DNA of 64,000 nt from Galeruca laticollis. Its lineage: Eukaryota > Arthropoda > Insecta > Coleoptera > Chrysomelidae. Under the pieces are notes generated by a model, which was not told the DNA's origin, searched no databases, and worked only from the letters and a program-made list of their open reading frames with translations. Shown here one piece after another: positions 57,822 to 64,000 of the stretch. Location of the stretch: contig OY998180.1 of assembly GCA_963921935.1 (NCBI GenBank), positions 59,908,551-59,972,550 of the forward strand, given 5' to 3'. Position numbers and translations under genes: made by a program. Numbering within the stretch: the first letter of the stretch is position 1; each line of letters opens with the position of its first letter.

Positions 57822-59465
57822 TTTTTTTTAATGTTTAAAGTCGCATCCACCCAGAGGGTTATTAGCGACTGCTGTATTTATTTAACGATTCAATACATAT
57901 ACATTACATATACAAATATATAGCTACATACACAATACAGTTATGTACAATTTACATTTCTAATTATTTCTTAAATTTTGTCAAGTAAGTTAATCGTTTT
58001 AAGGAATGCGCACAAGTTTTCAACGTTACATTGTTCCCCTAACACCACCTTTAGGTTAGATTCTATTGACCACTGTGTTCTCGCGGGTTTGAGTGACGGA
58101 CACTCCACAAGAAAATGTTTTACCGATAGGTTCTTTTGACACGATTCACATACAGGTTGGTTTGTTCTTGTGATGATGTGTGAATGAGTGGCGAATGTAT
58201 GTCCAATTCTTAATCTGGTTAAGATCACTTGATGCCGTCGGCTCGCTGGGTTATTATTCCATTTTTTCACTGATGTTTTTACTTCAGAGAGTTTGGATGA
58301 TGAGTTATTCCAGTATATTTGCCAGTCGGAGGTAATAATGTTTTTGTAAAATTGCTTGATATCTGCAAGAGGTGTCTTATTCTCAATCTCGGCATTTTGG
58401 GAAGTAGCGCTTTTAGCTAGGTCATCTGATTTTTCGTTTTGTGCGATGCCCACATGTGCTGGGATCCACATAAATTCAATTGTCCTTTTGGCGTTATTAG
58501 CCGTGAAAAGTTCATTTTTTATATACGAGACAATTGGATGTAAATGTTGGAACTGTTGTATGGCTGTGAGAGAGCTCAATGAGTCGGTTAATATTAAGGT
58601 TTTGTTTATTTTTTCCGTATTCGCATATTCTACTGCTTTCCAAATAGCATATAATTCGGCAGAAACCACGGAATTAGTCGGCGCTAGTGTGAATGAGTGT
58701 TGTATATTCTCCAGAACCATGGATGCACCCACACCTTCTTCAGTTTTTGAACCGTCGGTATATATATATGTTTATAGCTTTGGTAATTGCTTATTTTACT
58801 TTGGAAGAATTTCCTAATCGTTGAGTGGTTCATTGTAGATTCACTGAATTCAGTCATACTAGAGTCACAACTTGGGGAGATGAAACACCAGGGAGGGAAG
58901 GATGGTTTGTAGCAGAGGTTGTAAGGGAGAGGTAAGGATATGTTTAGTTTGCTTTGGTAAGAGTATAGTCTTTCATGGTATGGGGGATCAAGTCTCGGAT
59001 GCAGTTGAAACATGTTTCTGAAACGATTTGCAAATACGTTTCGATGGACGGGTTTTTCCGGGATCGCTGCGACAGATGCCGCATAGCTGAGAGTTAGATA
59101 CATTCGTCTTCGGTATAAATCTGGTTCACTTAGTTCGCATAGAATACTGTCAACTGGGCTTGTGCAAAATGCTCCTAAGGCAATTCTAACGGCATTGTTT
59201 TGAATAGTGTCCAATTGTTTTATTATGTGCCTTTTAGCGGAATTATAGATGATGGCACCATAATCTAATTTTGATCTGATGATGGATCTGTATATCTTGG
59301 TTAGCGTTGTGCTATCTGCTCCCCACATTTTTGAGGATATTGTTCGCATGAGATTTAGGTCTCTTTGGCATTTAAGTTTCAAATTTTGAATGTGTTTCTT
59401 CCAGCTGAGACTTTGATCGAAAAACATTCCCAGGAACTCAATTCCATCCACTGAAACGTTCACTT
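57822..59465 (-). mobile_element. I/R1-like LINE, 5'-truncated, with RNase H
   Basis: The minus strand ends in an A-run (57835-57822) after a short 3' region. ORF2 covers the RT thumb (59463 on: VDGIEFLGMFFDQSLSWKKH, YRSIIRSKLDYGAIIYNSA, LDTIQNNAVRIALGAF) and a complete RNase H: YTDGSKTEEGVGA, SAELYAI, LTDSLSS and WIPAHVGIAQNEKSDDLAK. The C-terminal CESCQKN…VKHFLVECP finger follows. All four RNase H acidic positions are present. The only break seen is a frameshift in an ATATATATA run near 58755. 5' truncation at 59465 is typical of incomplete target-primed reverse transcription. Confidence 0.85.
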
Positions 59466-59507
59466 AGCAGTTAACATTTCTAATAGAGTTTTAAATATAT
59501 AATTCAG

Positions 59508-59765
59508 CGATGCATGTTAAATTTATTGGTGGAATAGACCACACGTCCTTCCTTGCCAATGTTTTAAACAACTATTTAAATGTTGGTGGAATAAACTGTA
59601 TAGATATCTCACAGAAAAAAATCCTGAATAGAAATTCGGAATGCGGCACTATACGAGAGATTGTAATAGAGAATGGTAGTCGCAGAAATCCTGATAAAAG
59701 TTTTAAATATTCTGTATGGTTATTAAAAAAAACTTGTTCTAAGAACAAATTCGCAGGGATTACTG
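59508..59765 (+). CDS. Possible host-gene internal exon
   Basis: An 86-codon open stretch (HVKFIGGIDHTSFLANVLNN, GTIREIVIENGSRR, FKYSVWLLKKTCSKNKFAGI) is bounded by an acceptor (TATAATTCAG) and a donor (CTG/GTAGGTTTT), entering in phase 2 and leaving in phase 1. I do not recognise the protein. The I-like LINE inserted about 40 bp upstream, within the polypyrimidine/branch-site interval. No partner exons were found in the window. It could equally be an unknown transposon gene or chance. Confidence 0.3.
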
Positions 59766-59809
59766 GTAGGTTTTATTTCTTTTGTGTAATATTTTCGTAA
59801 ATTGATAAA

Positions 59810-60500
59810 GGTTTTTGTCCAGGACAAATCATTAAACTAGATTGTATATTTGTAAAAAAATGATAAGTACAGTTTCATATATGTCACTGGACAGATATCT
59901 AATTATCGTGTTAATTAAAAAAAGGTCTATCTGTAACACACTTGGTGTTCTTGTAGCGATACCGCCTGGAATAATTTAACTATTCCGGTAAATTTAACTA
60001 AAATCACCCGACGGAAGAACTAAGGTGAAGATTTGTCGGCAATTTGCATTGACTCACAAGAAATGGTGTTTCCATAAGAGCCAATTCATGATCTAGATAC
60101 TCAACTATGTATTATACTGAGAATTATTTAACCTAGGAAGATTTTATGGAGAATCGACTTCGACTTGCTACTTCAAGATAAGTAAAATTATATTGTATGG
60201 CTTCACCATTCATATTTGTACAGCTTGTCTTAGTTTTTATTTATACTTTCTTTTTCTTCTCACATACACACTTTTACTAACCTATTATTGTCAAACTATG
60301 TAACACGTTTAAATATTTTTTTCATTCATTATATTCATTCATATTAGTTGTCTGTTGTTTTATTTATTATACAGAAAGACCTGTGAAATAGCCTTCAGTA
60401 CATTTTTTTTTGCATAAGTATTGTCTAAAAACTAGCAGAGCACAGCAGGTAAGAGTTGACTGATTAAGGAGGTTGATTTTTTCTAATTTTGTTTAGGAAC
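59810..60500. other. No recognisable feature
   Basis: AT-rich, no coding. The 5' LTR of the next element begins somewhere between here and 60740; without its partner LTR I cannot place the start. Confidence 0.4.
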
Positions 60501-60504
60501 AAAG

Positions 60505-60740
60505 TTAGTGGCGCCCTTACTATTGATGTAACTTTACTGTTTTTTAGTTTTTCTCTCTCTCTCTTTCTCTTTCTTTTTCACATTTTTTTTCTTTAATTAA
60601 ACTTCCTTCAGATAACAGAGCCCTGAGAACTGGCTCCGTTATCTCCAATCTCTTTGTCAGTTTGGAAAGAACCTACTCTTTTTTAATACTTTCAATTATT
60701 TAAATAATTTTTACCCTGAGAGTAAGAGGTTTTTGTTTCA
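60505..60740 (+). repeat. 5' LTR (3' part) of Ty3/gypsy element 2
   Basis: Ends …GTTTCA just before a primer-binding site. Contains a CT-rich run (60547-60590) and a hairpin at 60613-60647 (AGATAACAGAGCC / GGCTCCGTTATCT, one mismatch, 9-nt loop). The 5' border is unknown. Confidence 0.45.
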
Positions 60741-60741
60741 T

Positions 60742-60756
60742 TGGCGCTCCAACGTG
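60742..60756 (+). promoter_or_regulatory. Primer-binding site of Ty3/gypsy element 2
   Basis: TGGCGCTCCAACGTG directly after the LTR end, 425 bp before the gag-pol ATG. It resembles, but differs from, the site of element 1. Confidence 0.6.
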
Positions 60757-61181
60757 TATTAACTCTTACATGTTGTTATCTGCTATTTCTTTTTGGTAAA
60801 AAATTTTAATACTTGAAAATTTTTTTTTCCTGCTATTAGGGGGGAAATATCTTTGATATAATGTTCACTGTTTAACTTTTAATTATATTTTATGCTTTCT
60901 GCTTTTATAAAACAGGTCCTGTGTAATAAATATATACATCTTTTTCGTTGTTTGAAATAGTATATGATATATGTTATATTATATTTATAACTGGTGTGAA
61001 GCTTAACGATTCATATATTACTCAGTTTTTATATCAATTCATTTGTTACCTTTCAGTGACCTTCAAATTGTAAATTAATTTTGTTGAGTATTTGTTTCAA
61101 ATTTTTTTTTCTATCATTAGAGTATAAAATTTTAACTTAACTTTAATTACCAAGAGAACTATATTGAATTTAATTACAAAA

Positions 61182-64000
61182 ATGTCTTTGCCTTATAAAT
61201 TGAAGGTCGAATATTTATTATCTCATGAGCTGGAACACGAATTGGCATATAGAAATGTTGAAGTATTACCGACAGTAGCGGAGCGTAGAAAATTGTTGAG
61301 GGGTATTTTAGCTCAAGAAGCATCCGGTCGCAGTTCTATTTTATATGAGAATAGTCAATTGAATTTTGATAGTGAAGTAAACGGTATAGAGTTAACTTTA
61401 TCTGATTTGAGCAGAAAAATTTCAGAATTTGTAGGATCAGATAGGGACAATGGATATCTCAGATTAACATGTAGATTAGCTCATGCAAATAATCGGGTGT
61501 CTCGTTTGTCATGTAATAATGATGAGGAAGAATTAAAGAAAAAACAGTTTGCTACTCAGATTTTGTTGTTAGAGGGTGAACTTGATGGTAGATTACCGGG
61601 AACTATTCAGGCTCAATCAACTCCTGTGGGTCAGAACCAAAGCTTTACTTTCTCTAAGCCAGTACCTATATATAAATGGGGAATACATTTCTCAGGAATT
61701 GCACAAAATGAATCTTTGGCAGGATTTTTAGAACGTGTAGAGTGTTTAAAGATTTCTCGAGGGGTAACAGATAACGAATTATTTTCTAGCGCTGCAGATC
61801 TCTTCACTGATCAGGCATTTTATTGGTATTTAAATAATAGAATTCAATTTCAAAATTGGTCAGAGTTAGTTTCTAAATTAAAGTCAGATTTTCTCCCATA
61901 TAATTATCAGGAAGATTTATTGGATGAAATTAAAAATAGAAAACAAAATATTAATGAAAAAGTTACCTTATATATAAATTCTATGTGTAGTCTATTTAAT
62001 CGATTAGAAATAAAACAGGATGAATCATCAAAAATTAGAATCATTAAGAGAAATTTGCTTTCTAACTATGTTCAACCGCTAGCTTTATTAGATATTACCA
62101 GTATCGAAGAGTTAACCGATAAATGTAAAAAGTTGGAAGAATCTTTTACCTACTCACAGAATTCTCAGAATTCAAGTATTAGTTCGAGCAAACCTAAAAT
62201 ATATCTAGAATCACAGTTAAATAATACTTTTACCTCATCTTATCGGTCTAGGAATCATAAAAATTCAAGGCATCTATCTACAGTGTCTACAGTAAGTTCA
62301 CATAAAGTTTGCTGGAATTGTGGTGAACAGAATCATTTTTATCCGCAATGTAAATACGCTTTAAAAGTATTCTGTTATGGATGTGGAAATCCTGGATTTA
62401 TAAAATCTAAATGTCCAAATTGTTCAAAAAACGAACCAAGCGGTCAGGTCAATGCTTTGGTGACACCTACCGCTCCTCAAAATCCTTCAGGATCCACACA
62501 TCCAAAGCAAAAAAATTCAAAAAAAACTAACTTATCTTATTTCAATAAAAATGATTGGTTAGCTTGGTTAAATATAGTAAGATCGTTTTACAAACCAAGC
62601 AAAGTAAATAAATTTCAGAATTCTATAAATACTCAATTATCTAGTAATTACTTTTTAGACTTGTTATATCGAAAAGATAATGATAACAGGCCTTATGTGG
62701 ATATTATTATTTTTGGGAAGACATTCTCTTGTTTGATTGATACAGGAAGTAATCTGAGTGTTTTGGGTTCTCTAGGTCTTGAGTTTCTTAAGAATTTATC
62801 TATACCTATTTCTATTACCGAACAGTTTCAAGTTTCGACTGCTGATGGTACATACCATGATGTTGGTGGTTTTGTAGAAACTTATGTCACAGTGGATAAG
62901 TTATCTCGGATTTTAAAATTATATCTTTTACCTTCAGTTACTCAAACAGTTATCTTAGGAATGGATTTTTTAAAGACATTCAATATTAAAATAGATTTTT
63001 CTAAATTTACTATGAATTTAAATGCCTTATCTTTAAATGTCATCAATACTGTTAAGGACGTCACAACTTTAACAAATGATGAAAAAATTAAACTTGATGT
63101 TGTTATCGAAAAATTTAAAAGCATTAGCCCCAAGGATAAAATTGGTAGGACACATATCTTAGAGCATTTTATCGACACAGGAAATTCTCCTCCATTTAAA
63201 ATAAAACAGTATCCATTGCCTCAAGCTATGGAAGTTCATGTGAATAATGAGATAGATACATTATTAAAATTAGGGGTTATTGAACCAAGTACATCTCCTT
63301 ATTGTTCTCCTATCTGTTTAACTCATAAACCTGATGGTAGTATAAGGTTACTTCTTGATGCTAGATTTTTAAACAAGCAAACTAAAGCAGATTCGTATAT
63401 GATTCCAAATATCGAGGTAATTCTTAGTCAACTAAGGGATACGCGATATATTTCTAGTATCGATTTAAAACATGCTTTCTATCAAATACCTTTAGAAAAG
63501 TCGTCTCGTCCAAAAACAGCTTTCGCAATACGTTCTAGAGGACTATTTCAATTTACAAGTACACCATTTGGTTTAATCTCAAGTCCAGCTACCATGTCAC
63601 GATTAATGGATATGGTAATAGGTCCATCTTTAGAACCATATTGTTTTTATTATCTTGATGATATCATTGTTTGTACATCACAGTTTGATAAACATGTTGA
63701 AATTTTGTCTAAAGTTTATGAGAAATTAAAAGAGGCTAATTTAACGGTAAATATTGATAAATGTCATTTTTGTCGTCCTTCTCTTCGCTATTTAGGTTAT
63801 ACCTTGGATGAAAACGGGTTAAGTATTGACGGTGAAAAAACTAAAGCTATTACTAACTATCCTGTACCGAGGACAACTACAGAGGTGCGTAGATTTTTAG
63901 GTGTTGTTTCATATTATCGTCGTTTTTTAAATAATTTTTCTACTTTATCTGCTCCCATTTCTGATCTTTTATCTAATAGAAAAAAAAATCAACCAATAAG
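61182..64000 (+). CDS. Gag-Pol of Ty3/gypsy element 2, open to the window edge
   Basis: From the ATG at 61182 the frame is open for 939 codons and leaves the window. Gag: capsid-like region (IHFSGIAQNESLAGFLERVE near 165-185, AFYWYLNNR, DFLPYNYQEDLLDEI) and zinc knuckles CWNCGEQNHFYPQC (about 376) and CYGCGNPGFIKSKC (about 394; His replaced by Phe). Protease: CLIDTGSNLSVLG (about 517) with VILGMDFL. RT: YPLPQAMEVHVNNEI, RLLLDARFLNKQT, SSIDLKHAFYQIPL, FTSTPFGLISSPA, the YLDD box (about 822) and RFLGVVSYYRRFL. Gag and pol share one frame without a shift. No stop or frameshift in 2.8 kb makes this the youngest-looking element here; RNase H and integrase lie beyond the window. Confidence 0.9.
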   Translation, partial: MSLPYKLKVEYLLSHELEHELAYRNVEVLPTVAERRKLLRGILAQEASGRSSILYENSQLNFDSEVNGIELTLSDLSRKISEFVGSDRDNGYLRLTCRLAHANNRVSRLSCNNDEEELKKKQFATQILLLEGELDGRLPGTIQAQSTPVGQNQSFTFSKPVPIYKWGIHFSGIAQNESLAGFLERVECLKISRGVTDNELFSSAADLFTDQAFYWYLNNRIQFQNWSELVSKLKSDFLPYNYQEDLLDEIKNRKQNINEKVTLYINSMCSLFNRLEIKQDESSKIRIIKRNLLSNYVQPLALLDITSIEELTDKCKKLEESFTYSQNSQNSSISSSKPKIYLESQLNNTFTSSYRSRNHKNSRHLSTVSTVSSHKVCWNCGEQNHFYPQCKYALKVFCYGCGNPGFIKSKCPNCSKNEPSGQVNALVTPTAPQNPSGSTHPKQKNSKKTNLSYFNKNDWLAWLNIVRSFYKPSKVNKFQNSINTQLSSNYFLDLLYRKDNDNRPYVDIIIFGKTFSCLIDTGSNLSVLGSLGLEFLKNLSIPISITEQFQVSTADGTYHDVGGFVETYVTVDKLSRILKLYLLPSVTQTVILGMDFLKTFNIKIDFSKFTMNLNALSLNVINTVKDVTTLTNDEKIKLDVVIEKFKSISPKDKIGRTHILEHFIDTGNSPPFKIKQYPLPQAMEVHVNNEIDTLLKLGVIEPSTSPYCSPICLTHKPDGSIRLLLDARFLNKQTKADSYMIPNIEVILSQLRDTRYISSIDLKHAFYQIPLEKSSRPKTAFAIRSRGLFQFTSTPFGLISSPATMSRLMDMVIGPSLEPYCFYYLDDIIVCTSQFDKHVEILSKVYEKLKEANLTVNIDKCHFCRPSLRYLGYTLDENGLSIDGEKTKAITNYPVPRTTTEVRRFLGVVSYYRRFLNNFSTLSAPISDLLSNRKKNQPI

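Noticed and set aside
60509..60516. TGGCGCCC as an alternative primer-binding site
   Set aside because: It lies 233 bp before the site that directly follows an LTR-like CA end and has no LTR end before it.
1..64000. tRNA, rRNA and snRNA genes
   Set aside because: None stood out on reading both strands, but I could not run a covariance search, so absence is not proven.

Overview
The window is an AT-rich eukaryotic nuclear sequence that looks like an arthropod, most likely insect, heterochromatin-like or gene-poor region. The basis is the mix of transposon families (Tc1/mariner-IS630-like, pogo, CMC/EnSpm, PIF/Harbinger, BEL/Pao, Ty3/gypsy, jockey- and I-like LINEs, Penelope-like elements), spliced (GT-AG) transposon genes, microsatellites and one 200-N assembly gap. 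I cannot name the order or species. No host gene can be called with confidence; one possible internal exon lies at 59508-59765.

Layout. 0-12 kb: a Tc1-like scrap, a complete but decayed pogo-like element with terminal inverted repeats (2459-5296), an IS630-like transposase relic on the minus strand, a GA microsatellite, the gap, a decayed jockey-type reverse transcriptase, a 135-bp MITE and another Tc1-like relic. 13-20 kb: two copies of an undescribed dispersed repeat built on ~172-bp tandem monomers, LINE scraps, and a relic of an unknown repeated protein family. 20.7-26.2 kb: a 5.5-kb CMC/EnSpm-like DNA transposon carrying a tnp2-type transposase relic and a second, multi-exon gene of the DUF4806 type. 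26.2-28.0 kb: the 5' end of a BEL/Pao element (LTR, primer-binding site, gag) with most of pol deleted. 28-29.2 kb: a third copy of the 172-bp-monomer repeat, split by a small palindromic derivative of a Penelope-like element.

30-37 kb: a Harbinger scrap, an interrupted IS630-like transposase and several foldback elements. 37279-42335 is the showpiece: one insertion flanked by an 11-bp target duplication, made of two Penelope-like (RT + GIY-YIG) copies joined head to head, one with an open 773-codon frame, each arm ending in a candidate hammerhead ribozyme. 43-50 kb: a LINE 3' scrap, the fourth 172-bp-monomer copy, a jockey ORF1 (gag) relic, AT foldbacks, and a second, different Penelope-like fragment with its own decayed hammerhead. 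51-57 kb: a Ty3/gypsy element with two LTR-like ends but no integrase. 57.8-59.5 kb: a 5'-truncated I/R1-like LINE with RNase H. 60.5 kb to the end: an apparently intact Ty3/gypsy gag-pol reading frame that leaves the window.

The genes do not form a host pathway; the window is best read as nested and adjacent selfish elements of different ages. The most informative signals are the Penelope-like elements with their self-cleaving-RNA motifs and inverted-dimer architecture, and the dispersed element with an internal 172-bp satellite.
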